A DNA stretch of 64,000 nucleotides, taken from Herbaspirillum frisingense. GTDB taxonomy: Bacteria; Pseudomonadota; Gammaproteobacteria; Burkholderiales; Burkholderiaceae_D. This document shows positions 54,392 through 63,107 of the stretch, one piece after another. The notes under the pieces are model-generated. The model saw nothing but the letters and a program-made list of their open reading frames with translations, was not told the DNA's origin and did not search any database. The translations under genes and the position numbers were made by a program. Position 1 is the stretch's first letter. Each line of letters begins with the position of its first letter. The DNA lies in contig WNDX01000001.1 of the NCBI GenBank assembly GCA_009914615.1, positions 1 to 64,000 of the forward strand, given 5' to 3'.

Positions 54392-54578
54392 CGGTGAATT
54401 TCTCCGGGAGGACGATGACGGCGGCAGGCGGCGGGCGTTGCCATGGAGGAAATGGCGGCGGCCGTCCGGATCCTGGCGCCGGCGGGATAAAATCGGGTTT
54501 TGCGTGTCTTAGAAGAACACGCGCGGCCGGGGTTCTCGGCCAATTGCAACAAGCCGTATCTGAAAAGGAGTGTGGCCA

Positions 54579-54929
54579 ATGGGATTTACCTGGATGTCCG
54601 CCATCAAGCTGATACCGTGGGGCGACGTGGTGCAGGCCACGCCCGGCATCGTCAAGGGCGCGCACGATCTGTGGTCGCGCACGCGCAAGGCCAAGACCGC
54701 GGTCGAGGCGCAGGATGCCGTACCGGTGCCGGGCGACGCCGAGCAATTCGCGGCCCGCATCCGCCAGCTCGAAGCCGAGCAGTTGGAGGCCAGCCAGCTC
54801 ATCAATACGCTGGCCGAACAGAACGCCCAACTGGTCGCGGCGATGGACAAGCTGCGCACCCGCGTGAAGATGCTGACGGCCTTCGGTGTGCTGCTGGCGC
54901 TGGGCCTGGCGGCCGTCTGGCTGCGCTGA
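54579..54929 (+). CDS. Hypothetical membrane protein with coiled coil
   Basis: 116 residues from ATG 54579, chosen because AAGGAG lies 8 bases before it. An N-terminal amphipathic segment (MGFTWMSAIKLIPWGDVVQA), a coiled coil (IRQLEAEQLEASQLINTLAE) and a single C-terminal membrane helix (LTAFGVLLALGLAAVWLR). No family recognised. Tail-anchored layout, lone gene. Confidence 0.7.
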   Translation: MGFTWMSAIKLIPWGDVVQATPGIVKGAHDLWSRTRKAKTAVEAQDAVPVPGDAEQFAARIRQLEAEQLEASQLINTLAEQNAQLVAAMDKLRTRVKMLTAFGVLLALGLAAVWLR

Positions 54930-55169
54930 TTTTGCCTGATCCTGCAATTTCGCGATCCCGATTTGCCTGATCCTGCATTTCCTGCGCGGCGGCCTGCAGG
55001 ATCGCCGCCGGAGGATTACCATAGCCGGGTTTTCAGCGGCCCTTGCGCTGTTGACGACGGTGCGATGCCGTCGCGGCGAGGCCGCTGACGATCAGAAAAC
55101 GCTCCGGTCGCCACGCCGGCACGGCTGGCCGACGGCCACTTCCCCCTCTGTACCCGAAAGGACTATCCC

Positions 55170-56225
55170 ATGCTGAAATCGCAAGGTTACGCTGCACACA
55201 ATGCATCTTCCCCATTGGCGCCATTCAGCTTCGAGCGCCGCGATGTCGGCCCGCACGATGTGCAGATGGACATCCTGTTCTGCGGCGTCTGCCACTCCGA
55301 CCTGCACATGGCGCGCGACGAATGGAAGGGCACCGTGTTCCCGGTCGTGCCCGGCCACGAAATCGTCGGCCGCATCACCCAGGTCGGCGCCCACGTCACC
55401 AAGTTCAAGGTCGGCCAGATCGCCGGCGTCGGCTGTATGGTGGATTCCTGCCAGACCTGCAGGAGCTGCGACGAGGGCCTGGAGCAATACTGCGAAAACG
55501 GTTTCACCGGCACCTACAGCGCGCCGGACAAGGTCAGCGGCGGCTTCACCTATGGCGGCTATTCCAACAACATCGTGGTCAGCGAAAAGTTCGTGCTGTC
55601 GGTGTCAGACAAGTTGGACCCGGCTGGCGCCGCGCCGCTGCTGTGCGCCGGCATCACCACCTGGTCGCCGCTGCGCCACTGGAAGGTCGGTCCCGGCCAG
55701 AAGGTCGGCATCGTCGGTCTGGGCGGGCTGGGTCACATGGGTGTCAAGCTGGCGCACGCGATGGGCGCGCATGTAGTGCTGTTCACCACCTCGCCCGACA
55801 AGAAGGAAGACGCGCTGCGCCTGGGCGCCGATGAAGTGGTGGTGTCCAAGGATGCGGAGCAGATGGCCGCGCACGTCAACAGCTTCGACTTCATCCTCAA
55901 CACCGTGGCCGCCCAGCACAACCTGGATGCCTTCATGGTGCTGTTGAAGCGCGAAGGCACCATGACCTTGGTCGGCCTGCCGGAACATCCGCACCCGTCG
56001 CCATCGGTCGCCAACTTCATCTTCAAGCGCCGCCACCTGGCGGGCTCGCTGATCGGCGGCATCCAGGAAACCCAGGAGATGCTCGACTTCTGCGCTGAGC
56101 ACGGCATCCACTCCGACATCGAGATCATCAAGATCCAGGACATCAACCAAGCCTATGAACGCATGCTCAAGAGCGACGTGAAGTACCGCTTCGTGATCGA
56201 CATGTCTTCGCTGTCCGCCGCCTAA
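55170..56225 (+). CDS. Zinc-dependent NAD(P) alcohol dehydrogenase (YahK/CAD-like)
   Basis: 351-residue MDR-superfamily enzyme. Catalytic zinc site CGVCHSDLH and VPGHEIVG, structural zinc lobe Cys-rich CQTCRSCDEGLEQYC, Rossmann loop VGIVGLGGLGHMGVKLA. It resembles E. coli YahK, a broad aldehyde reductase/cinnamyl-alcohol-dehydrogenase-type protein. The intact zinc ligands suggest activity. No operon partner; the next gene starts 104 bases later. Confidence 0.92.
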   Translation: MLKSQGYAAHNASSPLAPFSFERRDVGPHDVQMDILFCGVCHSDLHMARDEWKGTVFPVVPGHEIVGRITQVGAHVTKFKVGQIAGVGCMVDSCQTCRSCDEGLEQYCENGFTGTYSAPDKVSGGFTYGGYSNNIVVSEKFVLSVSDKLDPAGAAPLLCAGITTWSPLRHWKVGPGQKVGIVGLGGLGHMGVKLAHAMGAHVVLFTTSPDKKEDALRLGADEVVVSKDAEQMAAHVNSFDFILNTVAAQHNLDAFMVLLKREGTMTLVGLPEHPHPSPSVANFIFKRRHLAGSLIGGIQETQEMLDFCAEHGIHSDIEIIKIQDINQAYERMLKSDVKYRFVIDMSSLSAA

Positions 56226-56329
56226 ATGGCGACATGCAGGGCGGCCTGCCGCATGGCGTGCCGCCTCTGCTTTTCCTGTAGCATCGCGGTTTCCATCATC
56301 TACACCCCGCAACGGGGACTGGCCACGGC

Positions 56330-58828
56330 ATGTTCCAACAAGCATTGCGCATGACCCAGCGCGACTGGCGCACCGGCGAGTTGCGCTTCCTGCTGATCGC
56401 CCTGATCGTCGCGGTGGCGGCGCTATCCTCGGTCGGCTTCTTCGTCGATCGCATGCGCGCCGGCATGACGCGCGACGCCCATCAGTTGCTGGGCGCGGAC
56501 CTGCTGATCGCGGCGGATCAAAGCATGCCCGCGCAGTGGCCGCAGCAGGCCCGCGATGCCGGCCTGCAGCAGGCTCAGACGGTAGTGTTCCCCAGCATGG
56601 CCCAGGCCGGCGAGGGCGATGCCGCGCGATCCGTGCTGGCGTCGATCAAGTCCGTGACGCAGGGTTATCCCTTGCGCGGCCAGCTCAAGCTGCTGGGCGC
56701 AGACGGCGAGGAACGTCCGGCCGCGGGTATCCCGCAGTCGGGCACGGTATGGGTGGATCCGCAGATTCTTTCCGCGCTGGGCGTGCGCGTGGGCGACATG
56801 CTGAAGCTGGGCGACCTGGATCTGCGCATCGCCGCCGTGATCTCGGTCGAGCCCGATCGCGGCAGCGCCTTCGTCAATTTCGCGCCGCGCGTGATGCTGG
56901 GCGAGGGCGACCTGGCCGCCACCCACCTGGTGCAGGTCGGTTCGCGCGTGACCTACCGTCTGCTGATCGCCGGCGCGCCGGAGGCGGTGAAGCGCTTCCA
57001 GCAGAACGTGGAACAGCAGATCGACGAGCGCAAGCTGCGCGCCGTGCGCATCGAATCGCTGGAGAACGGCCGCCCCGAGATGCGCGCCACGCTGGATCGC
57101 GCCGAACAATTCCTGTCGCTGGTGGGCCTGCTGTCGGCCATGCTGGCGGCGCTGGCGGTGGCCATGGCGGCGCGCCGCTTCATGATGCGCCATCTCGACG
57201 CCTGCGCCATGATGCGTTGCTTCGGCATGACCCAGAACCAGGTGACCGCGCTGTACCTGATCGAATTCGTGATGATCGGCCTGGCCGCCAGCCTGATCGG
57301 CGTGGCGCTGGGCTATGCCGCACACTTCGCGCTGCTGCAATGGCTGGGCAGCTTCATGCCGACCGCCTTACCGCCGGCCGGCTGGGCGCCCGCCCTGCAA
57401 GGGGTGGCGACCGGCTTGTTGCTGCTGGTGGGCTTTGCGCTGCCGCCCATCCTGCAGTTGCGCAACGTGCCGCATAACCGCGTGATCCGGCGCGAGCAGG
57501 GCACGCCGCAGACGCTCACCGTGCTGACCTATGTGCTCGGCACGGTGGTGTTTTCCGGACTGCTGCTCTGGCAGGCCGGCGACCTGACGCTGGGTTTGCT
57601 GACCATCGCCGGTTTCCTCGGCGGCTTCGGCCTGTTCGCGCTGGTGGCCTGGCTGTGCCTGCGCGCCCTGCGTTCCCTGCGCGGCTTGTTCGACAGCCAG
57701 AGCTGGCGCTTCGCCATCGACGGCCTGCAGCGCCGTCCGGCCGCCGCGGTGATGCAGGTGGTGGCGCTGGGCCTGGGCCTGATGGCGCTGCTGCTGCTGA
57801 CGGTGATCCGCGGGGATCTGGTCGGTGCCTGGCGGCAGGCCACGCCGCCGGATGCGCCCAATCGCTTCATTATCAATATCCAGCCCGACCAGCGCGACGC
57901 CGTCGCGCAGGCGCTGCACAAGGGCGGCGTGGCCGATCCGCAGTTGTATCCGATGATCCGCGGCCGCCTGGTGCAGATCAACGGGCGCCAGATCAGCGCC
58001 GCCGATTACCAGGAAGACCGCGCCAAGCGGCTGGTGGACCGCGAATTCAATCTCTCCACGATGAAGGAGATCCCGCCCGGCAACGGCATCGTGGCCGGCC
58101 GCTGGTACGACGACCGCCAGCCGGAAGCGTCCGTCGAGCGCGGCCTGGCGCAAACGCTGGGCATCAAGCTGGGCGACCGCCTGCAGTTCGACATCGCCGG
58201 CCAGTTGGTGGAGGCGCCCGTGACCAGCCTGCGCAAGCTGGAATGGGGTTCGCTGCGGGTCAACTTCTTCGTGATCATCAACCCCGCCGTGATGCGCGAT
58301 ACGCCGCAAAGCTGGATCACTGCGGTGCATCTGACGCCGCCGCAAGAAGGGCTGGGCAACACGCTGACGCGCGACTTCTCCAATCTGACCGTCGTCGATA
58401 TCGGCAGTGTGCTGCGCCAGATCCAGGATGTGGTGGGGCAGGTGATCTCGGCGGTGGAGTTCCTGTTCCTCTTCACGCTGTGCTCCGGCGTGCTGGTGCT
58501 GTACGCGGCGCTGGCCGGTTCCCAGGATGAGCGCGTGCGCGAAGCCGGTCTGCTGCGCGCCCTGGGGGCGACGCGGGTCGAGCTGTCGCGCGCGCAACGC
58601 ATCGAGGTCTTGCTGGTGGGATCGGTAGCCGGCCTGCTGGCGGCCAGCGGCGCCGCCGCGATCGGCTGGGCGCTGGCGCACTACGTGTTCAATTTCGACT
58701 GGACGCTGAGCCCGCTCGTGTGGGTGGCCGGCATGGGCATCGGCGCCGCCTGCTCGGCCCTCGGCGGCTGGGCCGGACTGCGCCACGTGCTGGGACGCCC
58801 ACCGCTGCAGACGCTGCGCGAAGCCTGA
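56330..58828 (+). CDS. FtsX-type ABC transporter permease, no adjacent ATPase
   Basis: 832 residues: N-terminal membrane anchor (RFLLIALIVAVAALSSVGFF), a large periplasmic MacB-like core region, then repeated FtsX domains with segments at about 270-300, 310-340 and 730-800. The layout is like the lipoprotein-release and macrolide permeases (YbbP class). It lacks a neighbouring nucleotide-binding gene, which such permeases need, so the ATPase must be encoded elsewhere or this is a variant. C-terminal IEVLLVGSVAGLLAASGAAA is a clear membrane part. Confidence 0.9.
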   Translation: MFQQALRMTQRDWRTGELRFLLIALIVAVAALSSVGFFVDRMRAGMTRDAHQLLGADLLIAADQSMPAQWPQQARDAGLQQAQTVVFPSMAQAGEGDAARSVLASIKSVTQGYPLRGQLKLLGADGEERPAAGIPQSGTVWVDPQILSALGVRVGDMLKLGDLDLRIAAVISVEPDRGSAFVNFAPRVMLGEGDLAATHLVQVGSRVTYRLLIAGAPEAVKRFQQNVEQQIDERKLRAVRIESLENGRPEMRATLDRAEQFLSLVGLLSAMLAALAVAMAARRFMMRHLDACAMMRCFGMTQNQVTALYLIEFVMIGLAASLIGVALGYAAHFALLQWLGSFMPTALPPAGWAPALQGVATGLLLLVGFALPPILQLRNVPHNRVIRREQGTPQTLTVLTYVLGTVVFSGLLLWQAGDLTLGLLTIAGFLGGFGLFALVAWLCLRALRSLRGLFDSQSWRFAIDGLQRRPAAAVMQVVALGLGLMALLLLTVIRGDLVGAWRQATPPDAPNRFIINIQPDQRDAVAQALHKGGVADPQLYPMIRGRLVQINGRQISAADYQEDRAKRLVDREFNLSTMKEIPPGNGIVAGRWYDDRQPEASVERGLAQTLGIKLGDRLQFDIAGQLVEAPVTSLRKLEWGSLRVNFFVIINPAVMRDTPQSWITAVHLTPPQEGLGNTLTRDFSNLTVVDIGSVLRQIQDVVGQVISAVEFLFLFTLCSGVLVLYAALAGSQDERVREAGLLRALGATRVELSRAQRIEVLLVGSVAGLLAASGAAAIGWALAHYVFNFDWTLSPLVWVAGMGIGAACSALGGWAGLRHVLGRPPLQTLREA

Positions 58829-58909
58829 TCCGATCCAGGTCAAATCCGCCCGGAATAGCCGCGGGTCGCCCCGGCGGCGCCCGTGCGGCTGCGGTATCAT
58901 GGCGCTCTT

Positions 58910-59311
58910 ATGCAAATCGAAGATCCCAACCAGCCGACCACCTTCGACCTGATCGGCGGCGCAGAAAAGCTGCGCGAGATGGTCGATCGCTTCTACGACC
59001 TGATGGACCTGGAGCCGGAGTTCGCCGGCATCCGCGCGCTGCATCCGCCTTCGCTGGATGGCTCGCGCGAGAAGACCTACATGTTCCTCTCCGGCTGGAC
59101 CGGCGGTCCCAACCTGTACATCGAGCAATTCGGCCATCCGCGCCTGCGCGCGCGCCATCTGCCTTTTCCCATCGGTATCTCGGAGCGCGACCAGTGGCTG
59201 CGCTGCATGACCTGGGCGATGCAGGATGTCGGCCTGTCTGATGACCTGATGAAACGCCTGCTGGCGGCGCTGTTCCAGACCGCCGACTGGATGCGCAACA
59301 AGGCCGAGTAG
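58910..59311 (+). CDS. Group II truncated haemoglobin
   Basis: 133 residues from ATG 58910. A 2-on-2 globin fold with FDLIGGAEKLREMVDRFYD, LSGWTGGPNLYIEQFGHPR and the proximal-His region LRARHLPFPI (probably His83), and the conserved Trp in SERDQWLRC. Such globins bind oxygen or NO; in bacteria they detoxify NO or peroxide. It lies between the permease gene and rmuC on the same strand. Confidence 0.92.
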   Translation: MQIEDPNQPTTFDLIGGAEKLREMVDRFYDLMDLEPEFAGIRALHPPSLDGSREKTYMFLSGWTGGPNLYIEQFGHPRLRARHLPFPIGISERDQWLRCMTWAMQDVGLSDDLMKRLLAALFQTADWMRNKAE

Positions 59312-59432
59312 ATCCTCGGCGCTTGCGTCGTGGCGCGCATTCCCGCACCATTGCATATCTTTCCCCGGCCTGCGCGCCGCGGCTTGCCCTGGGCGAGCTC
59401 GCGGCGCACGGGCCGCGCTTCCCTTGGCTTTC

Positions 59433-60908
59433 ATGACAACATTCGAACTGATACTTGCCGGCCTCGTCGTGGCCGGCCTCGTGCTGCAGATCCTGATCCT
59501 GCTGCGCTCCAGCCGTCGCGAAGAGGGCGGCGCCGAGGCAGCGCTGCAGCAACTCAAGCAAGACCTGCAGCGCCATCAGCAAGATACCGGCGAGCGCATC
59601 GAGCGCGAGCTGCGCGTCCAGGTGCAGAGCAGCGCCCAGAGCACGCGCCAGGAGCTGGGCGGCAACTTCGCCCAGCTGCAGCAGACGCTGGCCACGCAGA
59701 TGTCCAGCGTGGCCACGCTGCAAAACAACCAGATCGATGGCTTCGCCCAGCAGTTGGTGAAACTCAATGAAACCAACGCCCAGCAACTCGACAGCATGCG
59801 CCAGTCGATGACGCTGCAGGCCCAGGTCAACCGCGAGGAGCAGGCGCTGTCGCTCAAGCGCTTCGGCGATACGCTGAACCAGCAACTGTCGGCGCTGACC
59901 GAATCCAACTCGCAGCGCATGGCTGAAGTGCGGGCCACGCTGGAAGCCAAGATCAAGGATCTGCAGACCGACAATGCGCAAAAGCTGGAAGAGATGCGCA
60001 AGACCGTGGACGAGAAGCTGCACGCCACGCTGGAACAGCGCCTGGGCGAATCCTTCAAGCTGGTCTCGGATCGCCTGGACAAGGTGCACCTGGGCCTGGG
60101 CGAGATGCAGCAACTGGCCACCGGTGTGGGCGATCTCAAGCGCGTGCTGACCAACGTCAAGACGCGCGGCACCTGGGGCGAGGTGCAGCTGGAAATCCTG
60201 CTGGAGCAGATGCTCACGCCCGACCAGTACGCCAAGAACGTCGAGACCGTGCCGGCCAGCGGCGAGCGCGTGGAATTCGCCATCCGCCTGCCGGGCGCCA
60301 AGGATGACGGCGCCCAGGTGTGGATGCCGATCGATGCCAAGTTCCCCAAGGAGCAGTACGAGCGCCTGGTGGACGCCGCCGAGCGCGCCGACGCCGACGG
60401 CGTGGCGATGGCCGGCCGCGAGCTGGAGCGCGCGGTGCGCGGCGAGGCCAAGACCATCGCCGAGAAATACCTGTCGCCGCCGCTGACCACCGACTTCGCC
60501 ATCCTGTTCCTGCCCACCGAAGGCCTCTATGCGGAAGTGATGCGCCGGCCCGGCTTGTCGGATGATCTGCAGCGCACCCATCGGGTGACGATTGCCGGCC
60601 CGTCCACCTTGTCGGCGCTGCTCAACAGCCTGCAGATGGGCTTCCGCACGCTGGCGCTGGAAAAGCGGTCGTCGGAAGTGTGGCAGGTGCTGGGCGCGGT
60701 GAAGACCGAGTTCGGCAAGTTCGGCGAAGTGCTGGCCTCGACCAAGAGCGCGCTGGAGCGCGTGGCCAAGAACATCGACCAGGCCGAGACGCGTACGCGC
60801 CAGATGACGCGCAAGCTGAAGTCGGTGGAGGCCTTGCCGTCGGAGAGTGCGCAGAAGTTGCTGGGGACGGCGGAGCCGGATCTGGGGGATGACGTGGAGG
60901 GTGTTTGA
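59433..60908 (+). CDS. rmuC: DNA recombination protein RmuC
   Basis: 491 residues from ATG 59433. An N-terminal membrane anchor (FELILAGLVVAGLVLQILIL), a long coiled coil (about 35-200), and the RmuC nuclease-like domain with LTNVKTRGTWGEVQLEILLE and MPIDAKFPKEQYERLVDAAE plus TIAGPSTLSALLNSLQMGFR. It limits inversion at short inverted repeats, which is of interest in a window rich in repeats. It lies 121 bases after the globin gene. Confidence 0.95.
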   Translation: MTTFELILAGLVVAGLVLQILILLRSSRREEGGAEAALQQLKQDLQRHQQDTGERIERELRVQVQSSAQSTRQELGGNFAQLQQTLATQMSSVATLQNNQIDGFAQQLVKLNETNAQQLDSMRQSMTLQAQVNREEQALSLKRFGDTLNQQLSALTESNSQRMAEVRATLEAKIKDLQTDNAQKLEEMRKTVDEKLHATLEQRLGESFKLVSDRLDKVHLGLGEMQQLATGVGDLKRVLTNVKTRGTWGEVQLEILLEQMLTPDQYAKNVETVPASGERVEFAIRLPGAKDDGAQVWMPIDAKFPKEQYERLVDAAERADADGVAMAGRELERAVRGEAKTIAEKYLSPPLTTDFAILFLPTEGLYAEVMRRPGLSDDLQRTHRVTIAGPSTLSALLNSLQMGFRTLALEKRSSEVWQVLGAVKTEFGKFGEVLASTKSALERVAKNIDQAETRTRQMTRKLKSVEALPSESAQKLLGTAEPDLGDDVEGV

Positions 60909-61021
60909 TCGCATCGTCCTATCTGGCGGAAGACGCGGACGGCGTTTGCCGACAGTGATCAAGGGCGGCGCTTAAGAGCGTTGCTCAAGCGGGCCTGAGT
61001 GTGGCGCAGTATCACTTCAAG

Positions 61022-61114
61022 CCGTCGTCCCGGCGCAGGCCGGGATCCAGCGACGTTTGTCGCATATCACCGGCCGTTGAACAACACTGGACTCCGGCTT
61101 GCGTGCAATGACGG
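61022..61114. repeat. Dispersed inverted-repeat element
   Basis: Arms 61022-61058 (CCGTCGTCCCGGCGCAGGCC then GGGATCCAGCGACGTTT) and 61082-61114 (CAACACTGGACTCCGG then CTTGCGTGCAATGACGG) are imperfect inverted repeats. The left arm matches the start of the 158-bp array unit in orientation. It fills the gap between rmuC and moeA. Confidence 0.8.
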
Positions 61115-61161
61115 CGCGATAAGGATTCAGGCAGTGTCGGCCTTGGCCGGCAAGCAGGACA

Positions 61162-62463
61162 TCAAATCAAGCCATCGAACACAACGATGGACACATCCTC
61201 TCCCGCCGCCACATCCCCCCGCTCATGCTCCAGCTCGATGATGCAATTGGCGTCCGACATCGAGCGCAGGATGCCCGAGCCCTGCGTGCCCGTGAGGCGC
61301 ACGGTCCAGGCGCCATCCTCGCCCGGCGCCAGGATGCCGCGTTGGTATTCGGTGCGGCCGGTCTTCTTGCGGATGGGCGCCGCGGTCTTCACCCGCAGGC
61401 GCGGCAGCGGCTTGGGTTCGGCGCCGGCCAGGCGCAGCAGGGCGTCGCGCACGAAGAAGGAGAAGCTGACCGTCACCGCCACCGGATTGCCGGGCAAGCC
61501 GAACAGGTAGGCGTCGCGGCCGCGCGAGGCAATGCGGCCGAAGGCCAGCGGGCGGCCCGGGCGCATGGCGATTTTCCAGAACATCATCTCGCCCAGGCTG
61601 GCCATGATCTGCTTGGTGTAGTCGGCCGTGCCGACCGACACGCCGCCCGAGGTGATGACTGCGTCGGCCTCTTCACAGGCGCTGCGGAAGGCCGCTTCGA
61701 GCGCGGCCGGATCGTCCCCCACCACACCCATGTCGATGACGTCGCAGCCCAGGCGCGTGAGCATGCCGTGCAGGGTGTAGCGGTTGGAGTCGTAGACGCA
61801 GCCGGGATCGAGCGGCTCGCCCACCGAGCGCAGTTCGTCGCCGGTGGAGAAGAAGGCCACGCGCAGACGGCGCTGCACGGCGACTTCAGGGATGCCCAAT
61901 GACGCCAGCAGACCGATATCGGATGGCCGCAGGCGGCGGCCGCGCGGTAGTGCCACGCTGTCCTTGGCCAGGTCCTCGCCGCGCAGACGGCGGTTGTCGC
62001 CGGGGCGCACGCGGCCAGCGGGCAGGGTGACCACGTGCTCGCCGGCGTCCACCGTCAGTTCCTGCGGGATCACGGTGTCGCAGCCGGCCGGCATGGGGGC
62101 GCCGGTCATGATGCGCACGCATTGGCCGGACAACACTTCGCCTGCGAAGCTGGCGCCGGCATGCACCGCGCCGACGATCTGCAAACGCACCTCCTGGCCG
62201 GCGGTGACATCCTCGCCGCGCAGCGCATAGCCGTCCATCGCCGAGTTGTCATGTGCCGGCACGTCGATGCGGGAGACGATGTCCTGCGCCAGCACGCGCG
62301 ACAGGGCGCTGCGGATGGCGAGCTTCTCGACCGCTTCGATGGGACGGATGAAGTCGTGGATGATGGCCTGCGCCTGCGTGACCGTCATGGCGCCCGGGTC
62401 GTAGCCGCTGATGCAGCTGATGATGTCGTTCAGGGAGGGCAGGGCAGGAGAAGTCTGGGTCAT
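61162..62463 (-). CDS. moeA: Molybdopterin molybdenumtransferase
   Basis: 433 residues from ATG 62463. Inserts molybdate into adenylylated molybdopterin made by MogA. Regions DVPAHDNSAMDGYALRGEDV, RIMTGAPMPAGCDTVIPQE, RPSDIGLLASLGIPEV, FFSTGDELRSVGEPL and SGGVSVGTADYTKQ are present, with the C-terminal beta-domain. The ATG overlaps the mobA stop (ATGA), so translation is coupled. Confidence 0.96.
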   Translation of the reverse strand: MTQTSPALPSLNDIISCISGYDPGAMTVTQAQAIIHDFIRPIEAVEKLAIRSALSRVLAQDIVSRIDVPAHDNSAMDGYALRGEDVTAGQEVRLQIVGAVHAGASFAGEVLSGQCVRIMTGAPMPAGCDTVIPQELTVDAGEHVVTLPAGRVRPGDNRRLRGEDLAKDSVALPRGRRLRPSDIGLLASLGIPEVAVQRRLRVAFFSTGDELRSVGEPLDPGCVYDSNRYTLHGMLTRLGCDVIDMGVVGDDPAALEAAFRSACEEADAVITSGGVSVGTADYTKQIMASLGEMMFWKIAMRPGRPLAFGRIASRGRDAYLFGLPGNPVAVTVSFSFFVRDALLRLAGAEPKPLPRLRVKTAAPIRKKTGRTEYQRGILAPGEDGAWTVRLTGTQGSGILRSMSDANCIIELEHERGDVAAGEDVSIVVFDGLI

Positions 62464-63074
62464 TGATCTTGTTCGAGCTGCTGCAGTTCCAGCCCGGTAT
62501 TGATGTTGCAGAACGCGCGCTCGTCGGGGAAATCGACTTCCACGCAGTTCAGCGTGGCGAACCAGAGTTCCATCTTGCGCTCGCCGGCGGCGAGGAAGGC
62601 GTCCAGCGAGGGCTGCGCCGATTTGCGCAGCAGCGAGCATACAGGATGGCGCTGGCGGCTGTCTTCCTTTCCGGTGACCGCGAAGGCGGCGTCGGCGCCG
62701 GTCGCCATCATCTCTTCGGCCAGGCGCGCCACCAGGTCATAGGGGATCAGCGGCGAGTCGCACGGCGCGGTGGCGAGGAAGGGCGTGCCGCAATGCGCCA
62801 GGCCGCTTTGCAGGCCGGCCAGCGGGCCGGGGAAGTCGGGCGAGAGATCGTGCCAGATCGGATAGCCGAACGCGGCGTAGTGCAGTTGCGAGCGGTTGGC
62901 GTTGAGCGCCAGCGTGCAGACCTGCGGCGCCAGTCGTTCCAGCACGTGCTGGGCCAGCGGCTTGCCGTGCAGGAGCTGCAGTCCCTTGTCCACGCCGCCC
63001 ATGCGCGTGCCGCGGCCGCCGGCCAGCACGAGGCCGGTGATGTGGCTGGCGGCGATGGCGGGTACGGCGGACAT
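62460..63074 (-). CDS. mobA: Molybdenum cofactor guanylyltransferase
   Basis: 204 residues. Adds GMP to the molybdenum cofactor. Nucleotide-binding start GLVLAGGRGTRMGGVDKGL, then GPLAGLQSGL and TAPCDSPLIP and CNINTGLELQQL near the C-terminus. It lies between moaA and moeA in one operon. Confidence 0.95.
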   Translation of the reverse strand: MSAVPAIAASHITGLVLAGGRGTRMGGVDKGLQLLHGKPLAQHVLERLAPQVCTLALNANRSQLHYAAFGYPIWHDLSPDFPGPLAGLQSGLAHCGTPFLATAPCDSPLIPYDLVARLAEEMMATGADAAFAVTGKEDSRQRHPVCSLLRKSAQPSLDAFLAAGERKMELWFATLNCVEVDFPDERAFCNINTGLELQQLEQDQ

Positions 63075-63107
63075 GGAGGATTTCCAGGTGGCGGGGCAGG
63101 CGTGCGC

